Below are positions 22,628 through 33,777 of a DNA stretch of 64,000 bases, one piece after another. This stretch comes from Cyrtodaria siliqua. Lineage: Eukaryota > Mollusca > Bivalvia > Adapedonta > Hiatellidae. How positions within the stretch are numbered: position 1 is the stretch's first letter; the number at the start of each line of letters is the position of its first letter. Both the position numbers and the translations under genes were made by a program. The stretch spans positions 1 to 64,000 of the forward strand of contig JAWPHD010011491.1 of assembly GCA_037043455.1 (NCBI GenBank), read 5' to 3'. A model generated the notes under the pieces. The model did no database searches. It was not told where the DNA came from and saw nothing but the letters and a program-made list of their open reading frames with translations.

Positions 22628-22757
22628 ATGTCAGAGGAAATGCCCGTGATAAAACGGTTACACCATGTGCAACCTTACGATTTGGAGCCAGAATACGTGT
22701 CTGAGGACGAAAATACATCGGATTCATCAACTGATGATGAAGTCGTACGCGGTGCAG
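22628..22757 (+). CDS. Putative first exon of a P2X7-like (P2X7 C-terminal domain) gene
   Basis: ATG at 22628 opens 43 codons: MSEEMPVIKRLHHVQPYDLE, PEYVSEDENTSDSSTDDE, VVRGA. It ends at a possible donor CAG|GTGCAA; unspliced, the frame stops 3 codons later. The start, the QPY-x-x-EPE core and the acidic serine-rich stretch resemble the N-termini of invertebrate proteins with a P2X7 ballast-type zinc-binding domain. That likeness is from memory, not a search. The following WCxCGxC-type exon was not found downstream, so this may be an orphan or dead exon. It lies inside the 4.56-kb TIR element. Confidence 0.38.
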
Positions 22758-23836
22758 GTGCAAATTGAGAGCTTGTAAAGACTATCGTGTCATGTCATTC
22801 GTTACATTCAGTGGTTCATTACACTATTCACTAATCGAACAAAATAGCGTATTTATACACTTACAGCAACAACAAACAAAAAAACAACGTAAACATTGTT
22901 TTCATCGAAATCTGACAGTAAGTCACCCGCAACACTGCAATATTTGGTACATACACAATAACCGCGAAATGTTGTATATTCGGAATGAATGGACCTGGTC
23001 TATACCTATACATTAATACATGGATATATACATGTATGTATGTAGATCTATGGTAATACGAGCGTCAGATTTTTTTGCCGATAAGTAGACATGGAACAAA
23101 TATATTTATTAGATATTATCCATAATTGATAAAAAAATGAATAAAAACAATAATAAATGAAACAGCATATAATTTCGGCGCCATAATTTCTATAGTATTA
23201 TATATTTGCCATAAGTCGCCATCAACACCAAACACTCTAGGAGCGGTGTTTGCAATATGACACGCTCTCTAGTCTCCACGTGCCCCCAAATATCAATACA
23301 GACTAATAAAATATTGCGGTGCACTATTGAAGTGCAGCCTAATTTGGGTACATACGTCGGTACATCACAAAAGCACGCGCCATTTAGGGAAACCTAGTTT
23401 TATGATATATTTCCTGTTTATTGCAATTTCTTGAGCGGTATAATACCGCCGAGGGCAGACGCGTATTGCACAAGACGGATATATCACGATATTTGTCGCG
23501 CACAAAGAGAGAAAAATACTATGATTTAAATAATATAGCCAAATGTATTATGAGCACGATATAGACAGTTAGTAAGTATACTTACTCATGTATACTTACT
23601 CCTGATATACAGATCGAAAACAGACCAAATATATCAAATTACCATAATATAAAGTGAATTATTCTATTATACTTGTTTTACTTATTGCACCAGCTAAGAG
23701 GCGTTATTGTTGTTGCTTTGCCATAAAAAATTACTGAATTAATATAAAAGCTAGTAATATTATTAATTTTCTGCCTTGTAATAAATATCCATGAAACATT
23801 TGTTGTTGTTTTTTCAAATCCATAGCCCTATATATG

Positions 23837-24084
23837 TTGATAATATATATATATAATACTATTGGCAGAAGAGGGTGTATAATTTAAAATTATTAAAATT
23901 AAAATTTGGAAACAAAGACGCTGTGTCTTTGTTTCCAAATTTTAATTTTAATAATTTTAAATTATACATTATTAAAATTAAAATTTGGAAACAAAGACAC
24001 TGTGTCTTTGTTTCCAAATTTTAATTTTAATAATTTTAAATTATACACCCTCTTCTGCCAATAGTATTATATATATATATATAT
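23837..24084. repeat. Double perfect hairpin (nested palindrome)
   Basis: The block TTATTAAAATTAAAATTTGG AAACAAAGAC and its inverse occur twice in a row, flanked by AGAAGAGGGTGTATAATTT and its inverse. The result is two adjacent hairpins inside an outer palindrome of about 245 bp that ends in ATATATAT on both sides. Looks like a fold-back MITE that duplicated its hairpin. Confidence 0.85.
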
Positions 24085-24262
24085 TTATTTCACCGGATTC
24101 ATTTAAATTTATATGCTGAACGTTCTTAGCAATCTTTTTAAAAAAGACGGCTACATAATATTAGCGCTGTCAACTCTTCATTGATTCACGTAAAGACGCA
24201 TGCTTCTAATTCAACAGCTAAACATTCACGGTGTATATAAAGATCTAAGACTACACCTTTCT

Positions 24263-24699
24263 TCAATTTATCATACGTATACCCGATGAGGTGCTAAGAT
24301 AATTGAAGATAAATTTCAATCTTACTTCATGTATGAATTTCCTCCTCAACGCCGGTCGAGTAGAGGAATACAACTTGCTTGGAGACGGCGGGGTTATGCA
24401 CTTCTCATTTTTATAGTCGAATATCGTTGGTACTGCTGTTGATTTTAATCTGCATGGCCTTTTGTTCTCCAAATTCAAAGATAATGAAACCAAAGGATGG
24501 ACTTCCCACGAAGTCAACTCAAAATCTTTGCTACAAACTCGCGCGTCTTTCGTAGGTTCCCACTTTCTCGACGAGTCGGGCGATTTTCTTCGGTAAATCT
24601 TAATATATCATTATCTCGATTAGAGAAACGAAAGAAACTTAGGTTATTATCTTGTCCTTCTTTATGCAAACTTTTTCACCCAGCAACAGCACACGGCAT
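24263..24699 (-). pseudogene. Broken THAP-domain gene (transposase-type)
   Basis: From ATG at 24699 the minus strand reads MPCAVAG, then TGA (24678-24676) where THAP proteins have the second zinc-ligand Cys, then KSLHKEG and LSFFRFSNRD. After a frameshift comes RKWEPTKDARVCSKDFE and later RLKSTAVPTIFDY, the AVPTIF end of a THAP domain. The last ligand of C-x2-H is Asp (VCSKDF). The stop, the frameshift and the lost His mark a pseudogene. THAP domains occur in P-element and Kolobok transposases and in host regulators. Its place inside a TIR element favours a transposase remnant. A possible donor GTAAGA follows RRKFIHE. Confidence 0.55.
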
Positions 24700-24803
24700 T
24701 TTTAACAAGTACCATAAAACGTAATCCTACATAGACAATACTATACAACTCAATGCGACACCGCGAATCGTTTGGTACCAATGACGTCACAGGATCACAT
24801 GTC

Positions 24804-24860
24804 ACTTACCTGTCTTCAAAAAGGGCGAAACTCGAAGCGTGTGCGCTATGAGATAAAATT
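24804..24860 (-). other. Candidate non-coding first exon end (donor at 24809)
   Basis: On the minus strand GAAGACAG|GTAAGTG is a near-consensus donor at 24810/24809. CCAAT (plus strand) is near 24885 and a CRE lies at 24782-24789. It could be the missing 5' UTR exon of GART, 11 kb upstream of its ATG, or the leader of the THAP gene, whose ATG is 110 bp away. The sequence cannot decide. Confidence 0.25.
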
Positions 24861-26815
24861 GGCTACTGTGAGAAAACGGGACAACCAATAAGTGTAAGAT
24901 TTGAAAATATTGTATATTATATACGTATATTTCCGAATATATTCTCAAAATACACGCTATATTTCACCTTTAATAACGTACATACATGTAGCTGAAAGAA
25001 AACGGCTTCACTTTTATTTAAATATGTTCATGATCGTGTCACATGTTTAAAAAATACCTGGAAGTAGCAATGCAAACGCATTTTTCAAATTAGAAAATAT
25101 TGGGAAACTGATTAGTATTTTCTAAATAGTATCATCAAAATAGTCCATTGAGAAAAAAAAAGTAAGTTTATGAACCACCCCACATGCAAAAAAAATATTT
25201 TTTTGTATCCAACAATTGCCAAAATGAATAAGCCTTTTTATCAATTTTTCTGAAAAAAGCAACCTAGCTGATAAATATTGTTTTTTCCTTGCAATAAAGT
25301 CATGCAGATCTTTATTTACAAAGTAATGTGTCAAATGAATGTTTCTTTCCCTTTTTCTTTTAAATATGTGCTACTATTTTCACAAGTTGGTGTTAAACCC
25401 GTCATCTTTGCTATGTAAACAAATGAGTACTGGCGTTAGATGGCCTACATGACTTATCGTGACAATGTCAAGGTCAAATTTGAACAATTCTGAAAAATGA
25501 GTAAATTAGCCTAAAAAAGCCAGAAGTTCTTTCGTGATGAATGATAACATGTGTATGAAATATTTAAAGTGTTATTTCACTAAAGAATTCATGAGAATTA
25601 TTAGTGGGAACAAGTTTCTAGTCCGAAATAAGACTCGAAAAAGACGATCTTGTTTGTAGTACCACGCATGCGCATTACAGTCACATGACAAGAGTTGTCT
25701 TTTCTGATGTTAGCAGGTGTTGAAAAATGCGCAAATACACCACGAGTACGTCATTTTTTGTGAGATTAAATATAAAACAAATTGAAGATTAATTATTGAA
25801 GTACTTTATTTGTACATAAACTAGAGCGTAATCATCCGATTTAATACTGAACTTCCAAAAACCGCACTTCGCTTCCATTTATTTTTCATCTACCAATAAA
25901 TAACAAAAGCCGTGAGGTCAATTACATAATGTATGCAGTGTTTTCTTCCTATATTCAACATAAAAAGTTCCACTTTTTAGTGTCTTAGCACTTAAAAGAT
26001 GCGTAATTTGACCTACCCAACTCCAGGTTGGGATATTCCTAAATTCTAAATATAGCTTACGCGGCGCCACCTATCGGGTTTGCATTGCTACTCGAAGGGA
26101 CTTCCATCTCCCATATTCTTATAGGCGAAACACTGAAATGAACTGGTTTTTAAGCCAGAATCGTGGTGATTTTCTTGAAATATATCGATCAATGTAGCTT
26201 GGTTTACGACTGCCTTCATCATTTTTTTTTCCGGGCCGTGAATACATCTTTCGAAAGTAAACGCTAACACGGTCGCCGCCATGTTGTATTATGCGTTGTT
26301 TCGTACTCGCGGCGTTTCGTACTTCGCGGTGTTTCGTACTCTTTACCGAACGTACCCACGAAAATTCGTTCTCAACCCGAAAAAAATAAATAGGGTCGGC
26401 GATTCGGCGGTAAATAAATAGGGTCGGTCGGGTTACCTGAACCATACATATTATTTTGTTTGGCCCAGGGGTAAACATTTTTTTTTGCACTTTAATCGTA
26501 CCTGTCGTTGATTGTAAGTAATAAAAGACATATTAAAATAGTGTTTGTCGTAGTTTTTAAGTGGATTTTGAATTTAGTTTCAACAAAAAAACTTTGTTTA
26601 ACTTGGCCTTTTTTTCTAAAAAAAAAATTCTCCTTGATAATCATGTTCATTTTTTTTACAGGGTTAAGCTTCTTTTTTTCACCTTAATAGTACCTGTTGA
26701 TAATTGCAAATAATAAAAGACATATTGAAATAGTGTTTGCTATAGTTTTTAAGTGGGTTTATGACTTTTATGGTAAGGAAAAGGTAATTTTTAAACTTGC
26801 CATTTTGAGATTTTT

Positions 26816-27840
26816 TATCGGAAAATGGCGATCTATACATCTTAAACTTTAGTTTGTTTTTAAGGACCCCAGGACTCGATCTCGCACCATGGGGTATTGT
26901 ACACTAGCTTACCATGTGTCCTTGTGTTTATTGTAAATTAGTGTGTGCGTGGGTCACCAAACTTTATGACAGGATGTTATGTAATATTACATACTTAAAG
27001 TCTTTTATGGCGTACGCATTTTTTCACTTGCGGTAAACTTGCCTAACAATAGATCAAGATCTAAATCATCAACATTAACAAAATAAGACTTTTCGACATT
27101 CCTTTTAATGCGAACGAGCAACTTTGAAATGAGAGCACTTTACAATCATTCAGATGATTTTAATAGAGAATTTTAATTTTGATTACATTTCGAGTCTGTC
27201 AAAAGCTTAGCTAATTCACAGACATATTAATAAATATGTTATTAGGTCTGTGGCTAATTAAAAGTTTTAAATTAGGCGACTTTAAAACCGCGAAGAAACA
27301 AACAATAATAATGCTTTGTTCAAATTATCATTTACACGTTTGTCGGCATGGTCGGTTTTATTTTTTATTTATATGTGATTGTGTATTTGTTAAGTTCTCA
27401 ATTGTTAGTTATGACAAGAGAATACACATTAAACACGAGATTTTTTATTTCCCACAATCCAAACGAATTAGCACAATGTAACTAAAATTGTTTTACATTT
27501 TAATCAACTCAAGATGCTGCCAGTTGTTAAATATATATGCGTTATATTTTGTTTGCCGATTCGAGATTTCCTTTGTTTGTAAAAGCATCAACACCATCAC
27601 GATGAAGATTATTTATTTGACAATCATTTAAATAGTGTAGTAATTAAAATGCATTTATACAGCGACAAAAAGCATAAAATAGCAAGGTGATTGCGAAATT
27701 GATGGAGAAAAGAAAATATAGCGTGGGAAACTTTTTCCAATCTGAAAAAAAACAGTGTGAAATTAGCTTCCAGCCTTGTATTTATATACACATATACTAC
27801 AACACTATTTCTTCTCTCTATCACACTTCTCTCTCTCCTG
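26816..27840. other. AT-rich, nothing recognised
   Basis: No exon with family likeness and no repeat match inside the window. It follows the third 190-bp unit. Confidence 0.5.
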
Positions 27841-27904
27841 TAGGAGGGGTGGAGGAGGGGGGCCTGTGAGATTTGGTAGGTATGGAAATTTGAAGAAGAA
27901 AAAC

Positions 27905-27955
27905 TTTAATACGGGCAAAGCTCGACCTGCCAAAGGCAGGTCGGGCGAAGCCCGA
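27905..27955 (+). repeat. Cluster of short GC hairpins
   Basis: GACCTGCC-AAA-GGCAGGTC followed by TCGGGC-GAA-GCCCGA, preceded by GGGC-AAA-GCTC. The GC-rich stems stand out in AT-rich DNA; probably the end of a decayed element. Confidence 0.5.
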
Positions 27956-28059
27956 CTATATGTTACACGTATGTACATGTATGCATGGGAATGAATATGT
28001 TAAATACTCACTAACTAACGCTACTAATTTTCATTTTCGTAGTGCGTCAAACTTGAATT

Positions 28060-28130
28060 TTGTCTCCAAGATGGCAGACGACGCGGACGGCGCCATTTTG
28101 AAACTTCCGGTCGCATTTTTGACTAGCTTC
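28060..28130 (+). promoter_or_regulatory. CpG-rich ETS/YY1-type promoter-like patch
   Basis: AAGATGGC, GCGCCATTTTG and ACTTCCGGT lie within 60 bp, in a stretch (28030-28450) rich in CG. A short frame MADDADGAILKLPVAFLTSF starts at 28070 but has no recognised continuation. It may be a promoter or a decayed first exon. Confidence 0.25.
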
Positions 28131-28449
28131 CTGTCTCACGGTGAAGTCACGCAGACGTGATTAACAGTTGAAAGCCAAAAGTAACTAACCGGCGTTCCCT
28201 TGTTAACAGAAATAATTAATTTTGAAGAATGCTTACATTTTTATGAAGGATTGCGTGTACCCAGGAGTTTTTCTATATGTTTTTCAGTATGTCTAGGACT
28301 CTGAAGCGCTTTAAGCGTCTGTTGAAGCGTCTGTGATCGGTGTAGATCGTACGTTTCGCACGTCGTAATCGGTATAGGTCGTAAGTTTCACACGTCGTAA
28401 AGAATGTTTCCACAGCGCGTTAGCGTTCTCTACGACGTGCGACTATTAC

Positions 28450-30920
28450 ATGTCACAGCCTTATTCTCCGCTATTTTTACGGAAAATACGAATTATGCAA
28501 TGTTTTCTTTTAATAAACAAACAAATTAACGCAGCTCTGTTGCATATTTCTTGTTAGCGTTTCTAAAATTCACATTTGCAAAACCTCGATATTCAGGACC
28601 GAGAAAAACAAATGTGTACTTATAATAAAGGGAGACTAATCTCTTGACTGTTTAAAAAGGACAGGTTCAAAACACGGCGAGATTTCCGGGTTCTCCATCG
28701 AATTTTAAATGGGTTCCAAGTAGGTGAGGTTTACTGCAATAAAATACATTTTTGAGACAGAATTGGTCGAATTTTGACCCCTTATAACAAAATATGATAC
28801 CAGCAATTGTGATTAAGAAGAGTTTATCTTAGTTAGAAGAGTTTATTTTAGTATATGATAAAACAAAATATGTGTTTCCAGTAAAGAGATCCTACATAAA
28901 ATAAGGAAAAGGCTAGACAAATACACATATGTTTAACTTAATCGCAAGTTAAACATGTAACAATAATATTTTAATATGAAACAGGCACTGACTAGATAAC
29001 GGTCAAAGCACTTTGATACAATGAATGATTAATTGTGTATGGAATGGATTGGGACTGGAGTAAGAATTTGATAATAACAGGTAACAAAGATTAATTAAAT
29101 ATTCTCAATAACACTAAACAGATAACGAAAAATAAATTTCACTAATAACAGTTTAAGAGATGAAAAAAAACTTGCCCCTCCCCCTCCTCAACACCACCAG
29201 AGCCTTTTACTAGGTCCAGGGCTTTTTTTCAAGGAAATTGGGAAAAGGCCTAGGCCTGCTGAATTTGGGAAAAATAAGCGCGAGACTAAAAAAATAGCGT
29301 GATTTTCGTTGTTTTTTATTAAAATGTAGTTTTAGGTAAAATATTGATTAGGTTTTAGAACTGAGTTATTTTAACATACAAACTATGTAAAGTATGTCAC
29401 TTAATTACAAAAAAAAAATAAAAAAAAAATATATATATAGATACATTTTTTGTTTTTAATGGGAAATTTTTACCCCAAAATTGGGGAAAAAATAGAGGTT
29501 TTTGCAATTGGGAAGAGGCCGAATTTCTGCCCTGTTAAATAGGTTAAAAAGGCCCTGAGGTCTGGAAAGGGGCATTTTTGCCTAGAATGTGGGAAAGATC
29601 CATGACTGGGAAATGACATTAAATGGGGAAAACTGCATGATTTTGTAATTTAGGTGGGGAAGTGGCCTTATACGGACCGCTGCAAAAAAGGGTTAAACGA
29701 CCTCGACTACCTACCTACCACTACCTATGAGTCTCATTCATTAAACATAGAAAAAACATCCTATGTATTTTGAAGGGTATTTATGCCAACAAACAGACCT
29801 TGATATTTCAATTGTATGTATACACTTACATTCCGTTGGACATGCTAGAATAAATAATAAACATGTCGCTAGATTCTCTGAGATTATCTACAGTGGTTTG
29901 GTCAGAGAAGGCTCGGATTATGAGAATAAAACAAATCTAGTTTTTCCGAAAACCGTTCAGTTGGTTAGCCCCCGAAAATTGAAATACGCGGACTCACACA
30001 AATACTGCACCAGCAATGTTTGCGCATATTTTCTGTGTAAAGGAAAAGATCAAATAAAGTCTGCACTCAAATCTATCCGTATCTTATTGTTCTCAAGTTT
30101 AAAGTCTTATTACAGATACAAAATAAAACAAAAAGCTGACCTTCCTACTTATTGTTGCAGTAAACAAGGGTATTATTTTATTAGGCCTTACAAATATATT
30201 TATTTACATATTTGTGCAAAGATCTATCTATAACTATTTCCTGACTTTAAGATCTGATCAAATGTATAGTTAGTTCTGACCCTTACACTTAAATAGAGAT
30301 GGCTAAAAAGATTACATGCTATCAAATTGCTTTGCCCGTTACATAGGTAGTGCCTATTTCATATTAAGTAAGAAATAATCGTATAATATCGTAAATTATG
30401 ACAATAACATGATGGAAAATGTTTCAATAAAGGGCCTTGACCCTGTGCCAGTGTCGCGGTAAACAAAACACGTGAAACACTGCGCAATAAAAATCTATTG
30501 TGGATGAGAAATTTTGAGGGAGAGACGATACTTCCTTTTTCCCGTTAAAAATTCAAGCAACAGAGAATCTTTACTTCCTTGCTGACTAAATTCTTGCTGT
30601 AGTTACCTTTTTTTAGGCGTCAAATTTCCCGCAAAGACTTCACTTGTGATTTTGACATGTGCCGCCGGTGTGGCGTTTTACTTGCACGTAAATGTTTTTG
30701 GCAATATATCTATACCCCATTCGCAACATCTCGTATACTATTTCGCAGCATCCCGAAGAAAGACGGGATTGGCCGAGCGTTCACGACTGATCTATGTCCA
30801 GAAAAACTGAACGGGGAGTGGGTTAAATGATGGAGAGGGTTTATTCATTAAAATATCCCGACATGTTGAATTTGTTTGCAGAGATCTAAGAAGTAAAGAT
30901 TCACGTTTTACTATTTATTC
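28450..30920. other. AT-rich intergenic or intronic DNA with decayed repeat pieces
   Basis: 29215-29700 holds several GGGAAAAGGCC / GGGGAAAAC phrases typical of a decayed element. 30740-30790 matches the right edge of the window in reverse. The longest plus-strand frame (29763-30233) shows no domain or codon pattern of a gene. Confidence 0.45.
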
Positions 30921-30924
30921 AGTA

Positions 30925-31300
30925 TTTTGTGATATCAAGAATTCATTTCTTGATATCAAAAAATCTAATTATTGATATCACAATATCGATTTCTTGATAT
31001 CAGAAAATCAACTGATTGCTTGATATCAAAAAATGCATTTCTTGATATCAAGAATTCGATTTTTTGATATCAAGAAATGAATTTTTGATATCACAATATC
31101 AAGAAATGAATTTCTGATATCACAAAATGTATTTCTTGATATCAAAAAATGGAATTATGGATATCAAAAAAAATCAGTCTAATTTTTGATATCAAGAAAT
31201 ATATTTTTTGTTATCAAGAAATATATGTTTTGATATCAGAAAATCATTATATTTCTTGATATCAAGACATCAATTTCTTGATATCAAGAATTAAAATCCT
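30925..31300. repeat. Palindromic GATATC array, block 1
   Basis: About 17 copies of GATATC embedded in TTTCTTGATATCAAGAAAT-like palindromes at irregular 20-30-bp steps. Blocks 2 (31597-31665) and 3 (33778-33950) are the same sequence type. Confidence 0.9.
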
Positions 31301-31309
31301 CCGAGCACG

Positions 31310-31445
31310 TTAAAGAACCATAGGAATCTATTCGATAATAAGAGTAGGGCAGGTTCCCGGATTCCTATGTATCCTTCCCCTCTCTCTGGGGCGGCTCTAA
31401 ATAACCTATACTGTGTTGATGAGCCGTTAAACAACATTCAATTCA
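31310..31445. mobile_element. SINE-family fragment inside the GATATC array
   Basis: GCACGTTAAAGAACCATAGG, TAAGAGTAGGGCAGGTTCCCGG, then GATGAGCCGTTAAACAACATTC and (AATTC)n. It is the reverse complement of 57132-57280. Confidence 0.6.
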
Positions 31446-31596
31446 ATTCAAGAATTAAAATAAAAAAATGATAAAATTGGAATTAATTATCGCTGGCCCA
31501 TTTCGCCGTGCACTAGTGCGGAAAACAATTTAAAAACTGAAACCACGTGATCATAACACTGCTTGACGGGACACTGTGGGTCATATATATGCTAGC

Positions 31597-31665
31597 TTTT
31601 TGATATCAAAAAATAGACTGATTTTTTGATATCAAGAAATAATTATTTTGATATAAAAAAAATCA
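31597..31665. repeat. Palindromic GATATC array, block 2
   Basis: Three further TTTTTGATATCAAAAAAT-like copies between the SINE fragment and the LINE. Confidence 0.8.
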
Positions 31666-31794
31666 ACGTTGTGAAGATACTGTTATACTGCTGAACGTAG
31701 ACATCGTCAGCCGAGTCTCCATCTATCATTGGATGTTTCGCCACTTATCTCGGTACACCCTCTAGATGGCGGGGCAGATAGTGGTGATCAGTCA

Positions 31795-33343
31795 CTACCT
31801 CGTCAACGTTGGCTGCCAAGTTGGTTCACTGCGTCGTACCCGGAGCCAACTGGCCGCTCTCTCTGCAGCTTTTCCAAGAGCGTGGACTGCGGTCTTCCGG
31901 ACACTTCCTTTAATGCCCACTGCTCCCATTCTCCATACTGGCTGCGATGGAAAGCCTCTACACCCATCCTCTACTGGGAAGACGTGGGTCTTCCAACCTC
32001 TGTCTCTGCACCTGTCAGCCAAGTCTTGGTATTTTCCCTTCTTGAGCCCAGGGGACAGTAAGTTCCACCAGTAACACCAGCTTCGGGGACCTGGACCAAA
32101 TAACTATGTCTGGCCGGAGGGTTGTGTGGGTCACTTCCTCGCGGAACTTCAGCTTCTTCCCTAGGTCTACCAACATTTCCCAGCTCTCGATTCCTGTATA
32201 ATGCTGGTACTCGTTGATATTGTTGACTTCTTCTCCCCTTCTCTAACGAAGTTGATAAACTGGGGTCCTTTCCGATTCAGGGGTCTCTCCTTCTTCCTCT
32301 CCTTCTCCATGATGTCCGCCACCTCATGTAGAACCTGGTCGTGACGCCATCTATGACGCCCTTGAGATAATGCGGTTCGGCATGATGACAATATTTGGCG
32401 TAGTGATCCTATGTTCTCACACAGTGGACAGGTGGGGTCTTCTGATAGCTTCCACTGCTTCAAATTCGTCGGAGAGGGCAACATGTCATACACGGATCGG
32501 AGAAGGAAACTCAGTTGAAGTGGCTCGTATCTCCACAACTCCTGCCAGGTAATCTTCCTCTCTGGTAAGTTCCACTTCGTCCAATTCCCCTGGGGTCCAA
32601 GTTGGACAGACTTTGATGACCGCGTCTCCTCGTCCGCTCTCCTAACTTCTGTCTGTACCATATATCTCCTCTCCACTTTATCAGCTTTCTCCCACCGCTG
32701 TTGGTGTCTGGTACCCAGTCCTTCTCTACCCCTGTTTGTTGTCCTGGTGCTTGAGACTGCTTTCTGCTTGTTCTACTGCCTGGCTCACTGACCATTTCCT
32801 CCCTGTTCTAACTTCTATACCCGCACCACTGACCTTCTCATCACTGGAGTCCTTGAATGTAAGCAGCAGGCGCGCCTTAGCAACTTTATACTCCTCGACT
32901 ACTCCTCGACGAGGGAGTTGATGGGCATCTGCAGTTTTGTTGATCGGCCGTATACACCTATACTGGTAAATGATGGCGACAGGCCTAGCCACCTCCTCAG
33001 ATGCTTGCTAATCGACTGCTCCCACTTCTCGACTGTGCTGATGGGGATTTCGTTGACCATCAATGGCTAGATGAGTCTAGCCAGGAGACCATGCTGGAAG
33101 ACCCATGCTTTAAACTTCCCAGGGAGTTCTGACTTGTCTATCCTCCTCAGCCCCTCTTCAACTTGCTGTGTTAGCCTGTCTTGGCTGCGAATGTCCTTGA
33201 GCGTGGAATCAAACCACTTTCCCAAACACTTGATCGGGTTGTTGATTAGCGAAGGAATCTCCTCGCTCTGTATGAACAACTTGAACTTGTCCGTGACTTT
33301 CCCCTTCCTCACCATCAAACACCTCGACTTTCATGGTAAAAAA
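31795..33343 (-). pseudogene. Broken RLE-type LINE, C-terminal half of the polyprotein
   Basis: Reading 33343 to 31795 on the minus strand in several frames gives KSRCLMVRKGKVTDKF, IKCLGKWFDSTLKD and ELPGKFKAWVFQHGLL (RT thumb region); then SGAGIEVRTGRKW; then VTWQELW-like ITWQELWRYEPLQLSFLL and YDMLPSPTNLKQWKL; CPLCENIGSLRQILSSC; LRPDIVIW and VLLVELTVPW; and a basic tail with VRKTAVHALGKAAERAASW. This order (RT end, CCHC knuckle, PD...E endonuclease) is that of R2/HERO-like non-LTR retrotransposons with a restriction-like endonuclease. The RT catalytic core is missing, the CCHC His is Gln, and there are stops and frameshifts throughout. Dead copy. Confidence 0.75.
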
Positions 33344-33751
33344 ATGAATCACTGCACACCTACTACAAAGAAATATCTCAAATAAACCACAACAGAGAGA
33401 AATGCCTTTCTTCCAAAATGTGAAAGATGAGCCTGTGTGTTTGGTGAAACTATTTAATAGAGCTTTTCTAGATTGTTTTTTTGGAAGTGGGATGATGCTT
33501 TAATCAGGGCACTAGTCAGCTTTTAGAGGACTGGGGCCAGGGCCCTCAGGAAGTGGAATTTTGCGTTGTTTTCATATCAAAGGGGAATTTCTAAGAAACA
33601 CAAATTAGTGTGTGTTTTTTATTATTTAAGTGGTACCAAAATTTACCATTTCAAATTGCAAAATGTATGCTGTTTTCCTGTATTGGAGCTGGGATGATAA
33701 TTAAAGGGATCGGTCTCCATCAGAAGTACGCCAAACACTTGTCGTTCACTA
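33341..33751 (+). repeat. 411-bp recent duplicate, copy 2
   Basis: Near-identical to 15247-15657, in the same orientation. Its left border coincides with the truncation point of the RLE-type LINE, and its right border is close to a GATATC array. Confidence 0.9.
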
Positions 33752-33777
33752 CCAGGTTTAAACAGCATCCGCGCCCA

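Larger units (their letters stand above)
21908..26466. mobile_element. 4.56-kb DNA transposon with 35-bp TIRs
   Basis: Left end GGGCCAAACAAAATAATATG... at 21908-21942 matches the reverse complement of 26432-26466 at 34 of 35 positions. It interrupts unit 2 of a roughly 190-bp tandem repeat, whose sequence resumes at 26467. It carries the P2X7-like exon with its promoter (plus strand), the THAP pseudogene (minus strand), a double hairpin at 23837-24084, and AT-rich filler. No intact transposase remains. The target duplication could not be resolved. Confidence 0.7.
21687..26815 (+). repeat. Tandem repeat of about 190 bp (three units) split by an insertion
   Basis: Unit 1 at 21687-21875, unit 2 at 21876-21907 plus 26467-26628, unit 3 at 26629-26815. 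Shared phrases: CTCCTTCATAATCATGTTCA, CGATGACTGCAAATAATAATAGACATATTG-like and GTAGTTTTTAAGTGGGTTTATGA. The 4.56-kb TIR element sits inside unit 2. Confidence 0.75.

Noticed and set aside
24497..24724. 75-codon plus-strand frame (MDFPRSQLK...)
   Set aside because: It is the antisense of the THAP-like sequence and has no family likeness of its own.
26119..26490. 123-codon minus-strand frame
   Set aside because: It runs through the right TIR of the 4.56-kb element and shows no domain.
29763..30233. 156-codon plus-strand reading frame
   Set aside because: No recognisable family motif, AT-driven composition, no promoter or splice context; the length is within chance for this much DNA.
30925..31300. 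CRISPR-like array
   Set aside because: Short palindromic repeats with irregular spacing in a eukaryotic genome and no unique equal-length spacers: a satellite, not CRISPR.
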